64,000 bases of DNA from Chloroflexi bacterium bin125 (GTDB lineage Bacteria > Chloroflexota > Dehalococcoidia > Bin125): positions 112,667 to 176,666 of the forward strand of contig MPNM01000004.1 in the NCBI GenBank assembly GCA_002239025.1, written 5' to 3'. The notes beneath the pieces are model-generated. The model made no database searches, was not told the DNA's origin, and worked only from the letters and a program-made list of their open reading frames with translations. The translations under genes and the position numbers were made by a program. Every line of letters begins with the position of its first letter. Position 1 is the stretch's first letter. Positions 7,295-16,442 of this stretch are shown here, piece by piece.

Positions 7295-9025
7295 CTAGCC
7301 CCGGCCGTGACGCAGGAGTTTGCCTGGCGTGGCTCCGGTCTCCTGACCGTCCTGCATCGTGACTTCGCCGTTAACGAGGATCCATTTGTAGCCATGCGGC
7401 TTCTGGATTCGTCGCCATTCACCACCCGGGAAGTCGTAGACGATCTCGCCCTGGAACTCCGGATCGAGCTTGAGCTCATCGAGGTCATAGACGACCACGT
7501 CTGCAGGCGCGCCCTCGACCAGCGATCCGCGATTCGTGAAACCGCCCGCGCGCGCAGGCAGGTACGACAGCCGGTAGTGCGCTTCCTCCAGCGAGACGCG
7601 GCCGCTGTCGCGCACCATCCACATGAGGAAGTCGGTCGGGTACGAACCTGCGGTGAGGAACTTGGTATGCGCGCCGCCATCCGAGACGCCGGGAATCGTG
7701 TAGGGCGATTCCATGATCTCGGCCATGTGATCCTCGTTGGCGTTGGTCACTTCGGTCAGGAACTCTGCCTTGAGGTCGGTCGCCAGCGCCAGGTCGAGCA
7801 TCGCATCGATCGGATGCTTGCCCATCTTCTCGCCGACCTGCGCGAGTGTCAGTCCGACATATTCCTCAAGCTCAGGCATGGCCTCGAGGTGTTGGATCAT
7901 GACCTTCTCGATTGAACCTCCAATGGCCTGGGTCTGGCCCAGCTTCTCGATCGCGTCGTCCATCTCGGCCTTGAGTCGCTCGCGCACCTCAGGATCGGCG
8001 AACTTGGCCATCTTCTCTTCGATTGTGCCGGTCGTGGCGTAGTTCCAGGCGGGCGACGAGTCGTAGAGGTTCCAGTCCTCGAGCGTGTAGGCGAAGGCCG
8101 AGCGAATCGTGAACGCCTGGCCAAAGATGCGTTCGCCGCGGTCGTTGCACTCGTGCAACCACTTGAGCGACTTCGTGTGAGCGTCTGGACGCTGCATGCT
8201 CGGCGCAATCACGTTGTGCAGGATCGGTCGGCCTGAGACCTCTGCCAGTTTCGCTTCGAAGGCGAGGTCGGACTTGATGTCGCCGGTGGCCTGCGTGATC
8301 TGGATGAATCCTTCATCACGCTCGCGCAGTACTTCGGCCAACGCCAGACATTCGTTGTCCGACATGATGTCGGTCACCATCGGCGTGCCGTCATAGTCGG
8401 CCTGGACCGAGTTCTCGCCCAGCCGCTGGGTCGACCAGCCGCAGGCGCCGGCGTCCATCGCCTCGTGCAGCAAGCGCTGCATCTCGCGGATCTCATCGTC
8501 GTTGGCTCGGCGGTTCTTGGCCGCCTCGAGTCCCATGACCCAGATCATCAGCGGGGCAATCGGCATGTACGACAGACAATTGACACCCTTAGGGATACGG
8601 TCGAGCGTTTCCAGCCACTCGGGGAAGGAGACCCAGTCCCAGATCATGCCTTCCTTCATCGACTCGAACGGGATCGCCTCAGTGCGCGACATGGTCAGCA
8701 TCGCGCGGTCACGCTCTTCCGCTCGAACCGGCGCGAAGCCGAAGCCGCAGTTGCCGAGCACCACCGAAGTCACGCCGTGCCAACCCGAGATGGTGCAGTA
8801 CGGATCCCATTGGATCTGCGCGTCGTAGTGCGTGTGCAGGTCGACGAATCCCGGAGCAACAATCTTGCCGTCGGCATCAAGCACCTGATCGGCGTCCATC
8901 GGATCCATCCGGCCGCCAATCTGGGCGACAACGCCATCCTTAATCCCAACGTCGGCAACAAATCGCGGGACACGGGTCCCGTCAACGACGGTGCCGCCGC
9001 GAATCAGTACATCGAACTTTGCCAT
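7295..9025 (-). CDS. N-acyl-D-amino-acid deacylase family amidohydrolase, paralogue 1
   Basis: The ATG at 9025 follows AAGGAG and gives 576 residues; the longer open frame upstream runs through a repeat and is not used. The protein is an amidohydrolase-superfamily member of the D-aminoacylase type: DLHTHYDAQIQWD (metal-binding His64 and His66), VLGNCGFGFAPV with Cys93, SDGGAHTKFLTAGSYPTDF (late metal Asp region) and the C-terminal beta-sandwich signature EGAPADVVVYD. Family enzymes hydrolyse N-acyl-D-amino acids or related amides; the substrate here is unknown. It is probably cytoplasmic, as no signal peptide is seen. The upstream paralogue on the same strand has the same length. Confidence 0.85.
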   Translation of the reverse strand: MAKFDVLIRGGTVVDGTRVPRFVADVGIKDGVVAQIGGRMDPMDADQVLDADGKIVAPGFVDLHTHYDAQIQWDPYCTISGWHGVTSVVLGNCGFGFAPVRAEERDRAMLTMSRTEAIPFESMKEGMIWDWVSFPEWLETLDRIPKGVNCLSYMPIAPLMIWVMGLEAAKNRRANDDEIREMQRLLHEAMDAGACGWSTQRLGENSVQADYDGTPMVTDIMSDNECLALAEVLRERDEGFIQITQATGDIKSDLAFEAKLAEVSGRPILHNVIAPSMQRPDAHTKSLKWLHECNDRGERIFGQAFTIRSAFAYTLEDWNLYDSSPAWNYATTGTIEEKMAKFADPEVRERLKAEMDDAIEKLGQTQAIGGSIEKVMIQHLEAMPELEEYVGLTLAQVGEKMGKHPIDAMLDLALATDLKAEFLTEVTNANEDHMAEIMESPYTIPGVSDGGAHTKFLTAGSYPTDFLMWMVRDSGRVSLEEAHYRLSYLPARAGGFTNRGSLVEGAPADVVVYDLDELKLDPEFQGEIVYDFPGGEWRRIQKPHGYKWILVNGEVTMQDGQETGATPGKLLRHGRG

Positions 9026-9137
9026 GTTGGTCTCCTTGAACTGTGTGTTCCTTAGTTGGTCGTCCCCAGTCATCATCCGGGGATGTTCACCCTCAGTGAT
9101 TGCGGCACGTCTCTCGTTCGAGCCGAATGCAAGGGAG

Positions 9138-9188
9138 CGGGACCCCCTCAGACTTCGGCAGCTCCCCCTGCAAAGGGGGAGCGGGGAG
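9138..9188. repeat. Double-hairpin intergenic repeat copy
   Basis: GGACCCCCTCAGACTTCGGC is followed by AGCTCCCCCTGCAAAGGGGGAG, the second hairpin of the family seen at 3615, 23041, 38075 and 46181. It lies in the 185-base gap between the two D-aminoacylase genes, so it would be on their shared transcript. Confidence 0.6.
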
Positions 9189-9210
9189 ATGGCGGCGACT
9201 GCCGACCTCT

Positions 9211-10941
9211 CTAGCCGCGACCATGTCGCAGCAGCTTGCCCGGCGTGCTGCCGGTTGATTCTCCGTCCTGGAATGTGATCGAGCCATTGACCAGGATCCA
9301 GCGGTAGCCGTCTGGTCGCTGGACCCGGCGCCACTCACCGCCGGGGAAGTCGTAGACAACTTCGCCGGTCCACTCTGGTGTGATGTTGAGCGCGTCGAGG
9401 TCGTAGACGACTACATCGGCTGGCGCGCCCTCGACCAGCGTGCCGCGGTCGCGGAACCCGGCCGCTCGGGCGGGCAGGTAGCTCAGGCGGTAGTGCGCTT
9501 CCTCCAGCGAGAGCTGGCCGGTGTCGCGAACAAGCCACATGAGGAAATCGGTGGGGTACGAGCCAGCCGTCAGGAACTTGGTATGCGCGCCGCCATCCGA
9601 GACGCCGGGGATGCAGTACGGCGAGGTAATCATCTCCGCCGTCCACTCGTCGTTCTGCTCGCGCATCGGCGTCAGGAACTCGGCCTGCAAGTCGGTCTCC
9701 AGGGCGAGGTCGAGCATCGCGTGGACCGGGTGATAGCCACGCTGCTCGGCCACCTGGCCGACAGTCATACCGACGTATTGTTCCAACTCATCTTTGTGAG
9801 CGAGGTCCTGGATCAACAGCTCTTCGATCGGGCCGCCCAACGCCTGCGTCTGACCGAGCTTCTTGATCGCCTCGTCAATCTCGTCGATGATTCGCGCCCG
9901 CACTTCGGGATCAGCCATCTTGGCCTTGCGCTCGTCGCGGGTACCGGTCGTGGCGTAGTTCCAGGCCGGCGACGAGTCGTAGAGGTTCCAGTCCTCAAGC
10001 GTGAATGTGAAGGCGGCGCGAATCGTCGCCGCCTGACCAAAGATGCGCTCGCCGCGGGCGTTGCACTCGTCGAGCCACTTCATCCGGTCGCGGTGCAGGC
10101 TCGGGTTCTTCGGATTGACCGCGATCAGGTTGTGCAGGATTGGCCGCTGTGCAGTCGCAGCGAGCTCCGACTGGAACTCGAGGTCCTTCTGTAAGTCGCC
10201 GGTGAACTGCGTGATCTGGATGAAACCCTCGTCCCGCTCGGCGAGCACCTCGGCCAGCGCCAGACACTCGCTGTCCGACATGATGTCGGTGACCATCGGC
10301 GTGCCGTCGTAGTCGGCCTGAACCGAGTTCTCGCCCAGCCGCTGGGTCGACCATCCACAAGCGCCGGCGTCCATCGCTTCATTCAACAGACGCTTCATCT
10401 CCGAGATCTCGTCATCGTTCGCGCGACGAGACTTGGCGGCTTCGAGACCCATCACCCAGGTCATCAATGGCGCCAGCGGCATGTATGAGAGGCAATTCAC
10501 GCCCTTGGGAATCCGGTCGAGCGTGTCGAGGAACTCCGGGAAGGTGATCCAGTCCCAGATCATCCCTTCCTTCATCGAGTCAAACGGAATCGCCTCAGTG
10601 CGGGACATGGTCAGCATCGCGCGGTCGCGCTCTTCTTCACGCACTGGAGCAAAGCCAAAGCCACAGTTGCCCAGCACCACCGAGGTGACGCCATGCCAGC
10701 CCGAGATCGTGCAATACGGATCCCACTGGATCTGGGCGTCATAGTGCGTATGCAGGTCGACAAATCCGGGAGCGACAATCAGCCCATCGGCGTCGAGCAG
10801 CTGGTCGGCATCGGCAGGATCCATCTTGCCGCCAATCTGCGCGACAACCCCATCCTTGATCCCCACATCGGCAACAAATCGGGGCACGCTGGTGCCATCC
10901 ACGACAGTCCCGCCGCGAATCAGAACATCAAACTTCGCCAT
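9211..10941 (-). CDS. N-acyl-D-amino-acid deacylase family amidohydrolase, paralogue 2
   Basis: The start at 10941 (MAKFDVLIRGG) is preceded by GGAG six bases away and gives 576 residues, the same as paralogue 1; an ATG four codons earlier is less well placed. Motifs match paralogue 1: DLHTHYDAQIQWD, GNCGFGFAPV, SDGGAHTKFLTAGSY and the terminal GKLLRHGRG. Differences cluster between residues ~265 and 440, where paralogue 2 reads NLIAVNPKNPSLH against NVIAPSMQRPDAH, which suggests altered substrate binding. It is first in a probable two-gene transcript with paralogue 1. Confidence 0.85.
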   Translation of the reverse strand: MAKFDVLIRGGTVVDGTSVPRFVADVGIKDGVVAQIGGKMDPADADQLLDADGLIVAPGFVDLHTHYDAQIQWDPYCTISGWHGVTSVVLGNCGFGFAPVREEERDRAMLTMSRTEAIPFDSMKEGMIWDWITFPEFLDTLDRIPKGVNCLSYMPLAPLMTWVMGLEAAKSRRANDDEISEMKRLLNEAMDAGACGWSTQRLGENSVQADYDGTPMVTDIMSDSECLALAEVLAERDEGFIQITQFTGDLQKDLEFQSELAATAQRPILHNLIAVNPKNPSLHRDRMKWLDECNARGERIFGQAATIRAAFTFTLEDWNLYDSSPAWNYATTGTRDERKAKMADPEVRARIIDEIDEAIKKLGQTQALGGPIEELLIQDLAHKDELEQYVGMTVGQVAEQRGYHPVHAMLDLALETDLQAEFLTPMREQNDEWTAEMITSPYCIPGVSDGGAHTKFLTAGSYPTDFLMWLVRDTGQLSLEEAHYRLSYLPARAAGFRDRGTLVEGAPADVVVYDLDALNITPEWTGEVVYDFPGGEWRRVQRPDGYRWILVNGSITFQDGESTGSTPGKLLRHGRG

Positions 10942-11034
10942 CAGAGTCTCCAAGCGATCCAGAGCGTGCGCATACGCGCAATCAACGGTTGCTCGGAGGA
11001 TAAGGAAATCGGAAAGAGGACGTCGAGGAGCGAG

Positions 11035-12126
11035 CTAGCTGGCAACCCCGACAAACTTGAGACGCTGTTTCAGAGTGTTTCTCTGGTTGTAGGGCAATTG
11101 ACCTTCGCGTTGCAGGCGACCGACGACTATGCCAGGATGCAACTCTTGACTCGAGGCGAAGCTACGGATGGACGAGCTTGAGAAGTCACCGTTGGTGACA
11201 AATGGTTCCCATTCATCCCTCGTAATGAGGGATTCTCTGGCGAAGGCATCGGCCTCGTCTTCGTCCGGGTTACGCCGCTCTTCACCTTTGAGATCCACGA
11301 AAGTCCGCTTGGTTTCGTGCTGTAGCACGTGACCTGCCTCATGAAAGAACGTGAACCAGAAGATGTCCGCGGTGCCATATCGGAGATTCAGCTGAATTAT
11401 CGCGACTTTCGGGCTGAGCCATCGAGTGACTCCGTTTGCTCCAGTTTTCGGCAGGTGGGGTACACCTAGCAACACAACGCCTGCCGCAGCGCATAGCCCG
11501 CGCATTTTGGACCAGTACTCGGAGGGATCTTCCAATGTGAGGCTCCTAATCTCCTTGACAGCATCGCGAAAGCGCTGCTCGTCGTAGCCAGCTACTTCGA
11601 CCTCGCGAGCTTCAATCTCACCTCGCCTTAGCCACGCTCGCAGCGCCCACTCATTGACCTTAGCCTTCTCAGTGATGCGAAATCCAACCACCTCTGTCGT
11701 CGGTTGCAGACTCTCGAGAGACGGTGTGCCAAAAAACTTGAGCAACTCACGCAGTCGCTCTGACACACGATCATGCCGCTCAATCCAACCGAACTCTGCG
11801 ATTTTTCGATCTGGGATTTTCTTCAGCCAGTGTCGCTGCAATTCGAGCTTCTCGTCTTCCTCCATTCGAGCCACGACTAAGTCATGCACAGCTTGCAGAT
11901 TGATCCAGAACTGAGCATCAATTCCTAAGACTTTCTCGATTCCGAGGGCAGTCTCCGGCGTGATTGACTTCTTCTCGCGAGTTATCTGGTTGATCACTTG
12001 AGGAGGTCGTTCCATCCGCTCGGCAAGCTCGCGCTGGCTCATACCAAAGTGGGCCAGCTGATCCTTGAGAAAGCGTCCTGGATGGAGTGCGCGATTCGGG
12101 CGATAGTCAGGTGGAACATCAATCAT
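11035..12126 (-). CDS. higA: HigA-type antitoxin: XRE helix-turn-helix fused to ImmA/IrrE metallopeptidase
   Basis: A 363-residue protein. Residues ~12-75 are a HigA-like helix-turn-helix (LHPGRFLKDQLAHFGMSQRE, then IEKVLGIDAQFWINLQ). The C-terminal part has an ImmA/IrrE zinc peptidase site, HEAGH at 262-266 with the distal EADAFA at 291-296. Plain HigA antitoxins are about 100 residues; the fused form combines a DNA-binding antitoxin with a protease that may act on itself or another repressor. The start overlaps the stop of higB (ATGA junction at 12123-12126), giving toxin-first order. Autoregulation of a promoter upstream of higB is expected from the family. Confidence 0.8.
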   Translation of the reverse strand: MIDVPPDYRPNRALHPGRFLKDQLAHFGMSQRELAERMERPPQVINQITREKKSITPETALGIEKVLGIDAQFWINLQAVHDLVVARMEEDEKLELQRHWLKKIPDRKIAEFGWIERHDRVSERLRELLKFFGTPSLESLQPTTEVVGFRITEKAKVNEWALRAWLRRGEIEAREVEVAGYDEQRFRDAVKEIRSLTLEDPSEYWSKMRGLCAAAGVVLLGVPHLPKTGANGVTRWLSPKVAIIQLNLRYGTADIFWFTFFHEAGHVLQHETKRTFVDLKGEERRNPDEDEADAFARESLITRDEWEPFVTNGDFSSSSIRSFASSQELHPGIVVGRLQREGQLPYNQRNTLKQRLKFVGVAS

Positions 12127-12422
12127 GGGTGGTAGTCCTTCACCTCAACGATGATGATTTCGTCTTCATCGCCGTCGTACTCGAAAACGAGCCTCCAAAG
12201 ACCCTTGAGAGTGATCGCATACTGCCCATCACGATCTCCATGCAATGCATGGAAGTCGAAACCGGGAAATAGACGGAGTTGATCAAGCTGCTCGATCGCC
12301 AAGAGAACGGGTATCCGATCCACGTAGGCTTGTGCAACTCCTTGCGTTTTCCAGGCCTTCTTCGCTCTGTTGACATCATTTGCACACCGCTTGAGGGTTC
12401 CATTCGCAAAGGCGACCTTCAA
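12123..12422 (-). CDS. higB: HigB/RelE-like toxin (ribosome-dependent mRNA interferase family)
   Basis: The frame opens at 12476, but I favour the TTG at 12422, seven bases after GGAG, giving about 99 residues, the usual HigB size. Family features are the N-terminal beta strand KVAFANGTLKRC, the central RLFPGFDFHALHGDRDGQYA with Arg/His residues of the RelE fold, the strand GLWRLVFEYDGD and the C-terminal EIIIVEVKDYHP. Toxins of this family cleave mRNA on the ribosome. It is translationally coupled to the HigA-ImmA gene. The start choice is less certain than the identity. Confidence 0.75.
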   Translation of the reverse strand: MKVAFANGTLKRCANDVNRAKKAWKTQGVAQAYVDRIPVLLAIEQLDQLRLFPGFDFHALHGDRDGQYAITLKGLWRLVFEYDGDEDEIIIVEVKDYHP

Positions 12423-12603
12423 GACGAGTCTCCATTGATTTGACCGCGCGAATGCAGTTCCCGATCTACAGGGCAACGTTACTCTCTCGAGATCGAGTGT
12501 TCAACCATTCAATGAATATATCCAGAACCCTTCGTTCCGCATTCGTGGTCCGGTAGACACCGCACCTCAGCCTGTTCAAGCCTTTCCTCTATACTTCCCC
12601 GCA

Positions 12604-12740
12604 TGAAGCAGTGTGTGCTTGGAGGAGCTGAACCGCGGGCCGTCGCCCGCGGGGTGCTCGGGGCCTGATGAAGGGCCGCCGGTCGGTGGCCGCGTCTGTT
12701 TCCTCTTCCGATCCTTGTTCCGACCACAGGAGTTCCCGCT
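12604..12740 (+). promoter_or_regulatory. Structured leader upstream of leuA (possible attenuator)
   Basis: The 318 bases between higB and leuA (12423-12740) hold no clear gene, but the last part is structured. CCGCGGGC-CGTC-GCCCGCGG is a perfect 8-bp hairpin, followed by GGCCGCC-GGTC-GGTGGCC (12674-12691). A 21-codon open frame [21 protein letters not shown] begins at 12603 and covers the first hairpin; it has two Leu codons, fewer than classic leucine leader peptides. TATACT near 12592 may be a -10. Regulation by leucine is a guess. Confidence 0.35.
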
Positions 12741-14294
12741 ATGGCTGACCGAGTCCGAATCTTTGATACCACCCTGCGCGACGGCGAACAGGCCGCCGGC
12801 GTCTCCTTCTCCGCCGAGGAGAAGCTGCAGATCGCCAAGCTGCTCGAGCGCATGGGCGTCGACTGCATCGAGGCCGGCTTCGCCGCCGCCTCGCCCGCCG
12901 ACTTCGACGCCGTCAACCGCATCGCCCGCGAAGTGCGCGGCACCCAGATCGCCACGCTCTGCCGAGCTGTCCCCAACGACGTCGACCAGGGCTGGGAGGC
13001 GATCCGCGACGCCGAGAGCCCGCGCATCCACGTCTTCCTCTCATCCTCCGACATTCACATCGCCCATCAGCTGCGCAAGGACCGCGAGTCAGTGCTACAG
13101 CAGGCCCGCGAGATGGTCGCACGCGCCAAGCAGTACACGAGTGACGTCGAGTTCTCGCCGATGGACGCCACGCGCTCCGATGTCGATTTCGTCCGCCGCA
13201 TGCTGCGTGAGGTGATCGAAGCCGGCGCAACCACGATCAACATTCCCGACACCGTCGGCTATGCGATTCCCGACGAGTTCGCCCGATTCATCACGGGCAT
13301 CCTCGAAGATGTGCCGGGCGCCGACAACGTTGTCGTCTCTGTCCACTGTCACAACGACCTGGGCCTCTCCACCGCTAACTCGCTGGCCGCAGTCAGCGCA
13401 GGAGCGCGGCAGGTGGAATGCACAATCAATGGTCTGGGTGAGCGCGCTGGTAACACGTCGCTCGAAGAGACCGTGATGGCGATTCGCACGCGCGCCGACC
13501 ACATGGGCGTGGAAATCGGCGTCGACCCGCAGTACCTGGTGCCCGCTTCGCGTATGGTCCAGGACTTTGCCGGGATGCACGTGCAGCCGAACAAGGCGAT
13601 CGTCGGTCTCAATGCGTTCCGACACCAGTCCGGTATCCACCAGGACGGCGTCGTCAAGATGCGCGAGACCTACGAGATCATGGACCCGAAGGAAGTCGGC
13701 TGGGTCGAAGGGTCACAGTTCGTGCTCTCCAAGCTGTCCGGACGCGCGGGATTCCGCTCGCGACTGGAAGACCTGGGCTTCGAGATTGACGACGACGAGT
13801 TCAACGCCGCATTCACTCGCTTCCAGCAACTCGCCGACCGCAAGACGGTCGTTGACGACCGCGACCTCGAAGCGATCGTGATGGACCGACTCGGTCAGCC
13901 CACTGAAGGCTGGCAACTCGTCTCAATCGACATTTCGGCCGGCACCGCTTCGACGCCATCGGCCTCGATCACCCTCCGCTCGCCGGATGGTGAGGAGTGC
14001 TCCGGCTCTCAGAACGGCACCGGACCTGTCGATGCCATCTACCAGACCATCCGCGAACTGACCGGCGTCGCCGACGAGCTGGAAGAGTACAACGTCTCCA
14101 GCATCACCGAAGGTCTTGATGCGCAGGGCGAGGTGACGATCCGGATCCTCGTTGACGGCGCCACGCACACAGGCCGAGCCGCCGATCAAGACATCCTCGT
14201 CGCCTCGGCCCGGGCCTACATCAACGCGATCAACCGACACGTGAGCGGACAGACCGGGGCAACGGCCGCCGCAACGCAAGAGCGAACTCCGTAA
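12741..14294 (+). CDS. leuA: 2-isopropylmalate synthase
   Basis: A 517-residue enzyme that condenses 2-oxoisovalerate with acetyl-CoA in the first committed step of leucine synthesis. The DRE-TIM barrel signature [13 protein letters not shown] is at residues 8-20, with the metal-binding [14 protein letters not shown] and the conserved [14 protein letters not shown]. The region [14 protein letters not shown] follows, and residues ~385-510 form the C-terminal leucine-sensing regulatory domain, so feedback inhibition is expected. The gene stands alone with its own structured leader. leuC follows 740 bases later after a convergent small gene pair, while leuB and leuD are about 17-20 kb away. Confidence 0.95.
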   Translation: MADRVRIFDTTLRDGEQAAGVSFSAEEKLQIAKLLERMGVDCIEAGFAAASPADFDAVNRIAREVRGTQIATLCRAVPNDVDQGWEAIRDAESPRIHVFLSSSDIHIAHQLRKDRESVLQQAREMVARAKQYTSDVEFSPMDATRSDVDFVRRMLREVIEAGATTINIPDTVGYAIPDEFARFITGILEDVPGADNVVVSVHCHNDLGLSTANSLAAVSAGARQVECTINGLGERAGNTSLEETVMAIRTRADHMGVEIGVDPQYLVPASRMVQDFAGMHVQPNKAIVGLNAFRHQSGIHQDGVVKMRETYEIMDPKEVGWVEGSQFVLSKLSGRAGFRSRLEDLGFEIDDDEFNAAFTRFQQLADRKTVVDDRDLEAIVMDRLGQPTEGWQLVSIDISAGTASTPSASITLRSPDGEECSGSQNGTGPVDAIYQTIRELTGVADELEEYNVSSITEGLDAQGEVTIRILVDGATHTGRAADQDILVASARAYINAINRHVSGQTGATAAATQERTP

Positions 14295-14305
14295 GCACAA
14301 CTCAA

Positions 14306-14344
14306 GCGCCGCGGCGGAATCAGCGGATGAATCCGCCGCGGCGC
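14306..14344. terminator. Perfect 13-bp inverted repeat after leuA, likely bidirectional terminator
   Basis: GCGCCGCGGCGGA (14306-14318) pairs with TCCGCCGCGGCGC (14332-14344) around a 13-base loop, 11 bases after the leuA stop. There is no T-run. The right arm also encodes the last residues (RRGGF) of the convergent HicA-like gene, so coding and hairpin sequence are shared. Confidence 0.6.
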
Positions 14345-14604
14345 ATCATCGCTTCGTAAATGTCCTGCGATAGGGTGCAATCGACCAGATCGTCGAACTG
14401 TCGTCGGGTGAGATGCAGTTGGCGCGCCATCTTGGCCAAGAGTCGGTCGTCGACATCCCGGCTTGAGCTGTGAGACATGAGTGTGACCAAATTCGTCTTG
14501 TCACCGCACAGACTGTAGTAGCGAAGCCGCTGATGACGAGACTCGCTGAGCAAGAAGCCTTTTCGCAACAGACCGCGCCTCACGTTTCGGGCGCTACGCG
14601 GCAT
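14320..14604 (-). CDS. HicA-like small basic protein (putative toxin), uncertain
   Basis: A 94-residue basic protein with the core LLSESRHQRLRYYSLCGDKT and VTLMSHSSS. The central His in a GFxxxxxxxxH-type context and the pairing with an acidic partner recall HicA/YcfA-like proteins, but the later segment (LAKMARQLHLTRRQFDDLVD) is not typical of HicA. Its start lies 11 bases inside the end of the 14594-14923 gene, so the two are co-translated. The function is therefore a suggestion from size, charge and gene arrangement. Confidence 0.5.
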   Translation of the reverse strand: MPRSARNVRRGLLRKGFLLSESRHQRLRYYSLCGDKTNLVTLMSHSSSRDVDDRLLAKMARQLHLTRRQFDDLVDCTLSQDIYEAMMRRGGFIR

Positions 14605-14923
14605 CTGTTACCAACTTGAAGCGCTCCCTCAACTCCGCGCCGAACTCCACCGCGACTCCATCCATTCCCGTAGGGTCGCCTTCCGCGTACTCGCGCCACA
14701 TCCAACTCAGCGAGTCGTCGATCATGTCCCAGCACTCTTCGCGCGTCTCTGCGCCGTGCATAATGTTGTACTCGCCCTCGAAGAGATACAGGCCTTCGCC
14801 GTCTTCTTCCGAGTACTCGAATGTGAATACCAACGGCTTGTCAGTGCGAAAGCGCCTGCCGTTGGAGACGAACTCGGTGAAGACCATCGGGCTGATGTCG
14901 ATGGGTGATGCAGGCGTCGTCAT
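14594..14923 (-). CDS. Small acidic protein upstream of the HicA-like gene (putative antitoxin)
   Basis: A 109-residue acidic protein with alternating strands (FTFEYSEEDGEGLYLFEGEY) and a helix (REECWDMIDDSLSWMWREYA). The strand-helix pattern with aromatic residues is similar to the partly degraded RNase-H fold of HicB antitoxins, though no motif is decisive and no C-terminal DNA-binding part is seen. It is first in a two-gene unit overlapping the HicA-like gene by 11 bases. Confidence 0.5.
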   Translation of the reverse strand: MTTPASPIDISPMVFTEFVSNGRRFRTDKPLVFTFEYSEEDGEGLYLFEGEYNIMHGAETREECWDMIDDSLSWMWREYAEGDPTGMDGVAVEFGAELRERFKLVTDAA

Positions 14924-15032
14924 GGGAACGGCTCCGCTCTCAGCGTCTCAGGATATCCCTGCCGAATAGGCCTTGAACAGGCTGCGCGTAAGATAATCCT
15001 TGAGACCGTCATTCGAGAGCAGGGAGACCGAA

Positions 15033-16433
15033 ATGGCCGGACGTACCGTAGCGCAGAAAATCTGGGACGAGCACCTGATCAGGCGGGTCGAGGGTGAGCC
15101 TGACCTGCTCTACATCGATCTGCACCTGGTGCATGAAGTCACCTCGCCCCAGGCCTTTGAAGGCCTGCGATTGAGCGGCCGACCTGTGCGCCGTCCCGAC
15201 CTGACCCTGGCCACGCAGGATCACAATGTGCCCACCGATACCCGAGTCGAGCCGTTCGCCGACCCCTTGTCCCAGCAGCAGGTCGAAGCACTGCGCGCCA
15301 ACTGCGAAGAGTTCAGCGTGCCGTTGTACGACACGCTGGACCCTCGGCAGGGGATCGTCCACATCATCGGGCCCGAGCAGGGACTGACCCAGCCGGGCCT
15401 CACGATCGTTTGCGGCGACAGCCACACCTCGACCCATGGCGCACTGGGCGCGCTCGCGTTTGGTATTGGCACCTCCGAAGTCGAGCACGTGCTCGCCACT
15501 CAGACGCTGCCTCAGGCGCCGCTCAAGCAAATGTCGGTTGAGGTGACCGGCGAGCTCCCCGACGGCTGCTCGGCCAAGGACGTGATCCTCACGATTCTCA
15601 ACACGATCGGTACCGGCGGCGGTGTGGGACACGTGATCGAGTATCGCGGCGACGTGATTCGCAATCTGTCCATGGATGGCCGCATGACAGTCTGCAACAT
15701 GACGATTGAGGGCGGCGCTCGCGCCGGACTGGTCGCACCCGATCAGACGACAATCGACTACGTCCAGGGTCGCCCACACGCTCCGACTGGTGAGGATTGG
15801 GATGCGGCTGTCGCGCGATGGAGCGAACTCGTCAGCGATGACGACGCCGTGTTCGACACGGAAGTTGTGATCGACGGCTCCGAAATCGCGCCGTTCGTCA
15901 CCTGGGGGACCAACCCAGCCCAGAGCGCTCCCGTGACCGGGTCAATTCCCGATCCGGCCAGCCTCGCTACAGCCTCAGCACAGGAATCAGCAGAGCGCGC
16001 GCTGGCCTACCAGGGACTCACCGCCGGCACAGCGATCTCCGACATCGCTATTGACCGCGTCTTTATCGGCAGTTGCACCAACGGGCGGATCGAAGACCTT
16101 CGAGCCGCCGCCGACGCAATCGGCGACGGGCGCGTTGCCGACGGCGTCAACGCGATGGTCGTGCCGGGCTCGGGTCTGGTGAAGGTCATGGCCGAGCAGG
16201 AAGGTCTCGCTGACCGCTTCCGCGACGCCGGCTTCGAGTGGCGCGACGCCGGCTGCTCGATGTGTCTGGGCATGAACCCCGACATCCTCAGCCCGCAAGA
16301 GCGCTGCGCCTCAACCAGCAACCGAAACTTCGAGGGTCGCCAAGGCCCCGGAGGTCGAACGCACCTGGTCAGCCCGGCAATGGCAGCAGCGGCGGCAATC
16401 GCCGGTCACTTCGTCGACGTGCGCAGTTTGTAG
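15033..16433 (+). CDS. leuC: 3-isopropylmalate dehydratase, large subunit
   Basis: The ATG at 15033 follows AGGGAG and gives 466 residues; an upstream TTG in frame is rejected. The enzyme isomerises 2- to 3-isopropylmalate with LeuD (34077-34667). Aconitase-family features are [31 protein letters not shown], and the 4Fe-4S ligands: one Cys in [12 protein letters not shown] and two in [12 protein letters not shown]. The large subunit is separated from its small-subunit gene by 18 kb, which is unusual because leuC and leuD are most often adjacent. Confidence 0.95.
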   Translation: MAGRTVAQKIWDEHLIRRVEGEPDLLYIDLHLVHEVTSPQAFEGLRLSGRPVRRPDLTLATQDHNVPTDTRVEPFADPLSQQQVEALRANCEEFSVPLYDTLDPRQGIVHIIGPEQGLTQPGLTIVCGDSHTSTHGALGALAFGIGTSEVEHVLATQTLPQAPLKQMSVEVTGELPDGCSAKDVILTILNTIGTGGGVGHVIEYRGDVIRNLSMDGRMTVCNMTIEGGARAGLVAPDQTTIDYVQGRPHAPTGEDWDAAVARWSELVSDDDAVFDTEVVIDGSEIAPFVTWGTNPAQSAPVTGSIPDPASLATASAQESAERALAYQGLTAGTAISDIAIDRVFIGSCTNGRIEDLRAAADAIGDGRVADGVNAMVVPGSGLVKVMAEQEGLADRFRDAGFEWRDAGCSMCLGMNPDILSPQERCASTSNRNFEGRQGPGGRTHLVSPAMAAAAAIAGHFVDVRSL

Positions 16434-16442
16434 CGGATCTGG

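Noticed and set aside
12604..12691. T-box riboswitch upstream of leuA (AACCGCGGGC followed by its complement)
   Set aside because: The invariant TGGNACCGCG is not matched (TGAACCGCGG) and no specifier stem with a Leu codon could be placed upstream.
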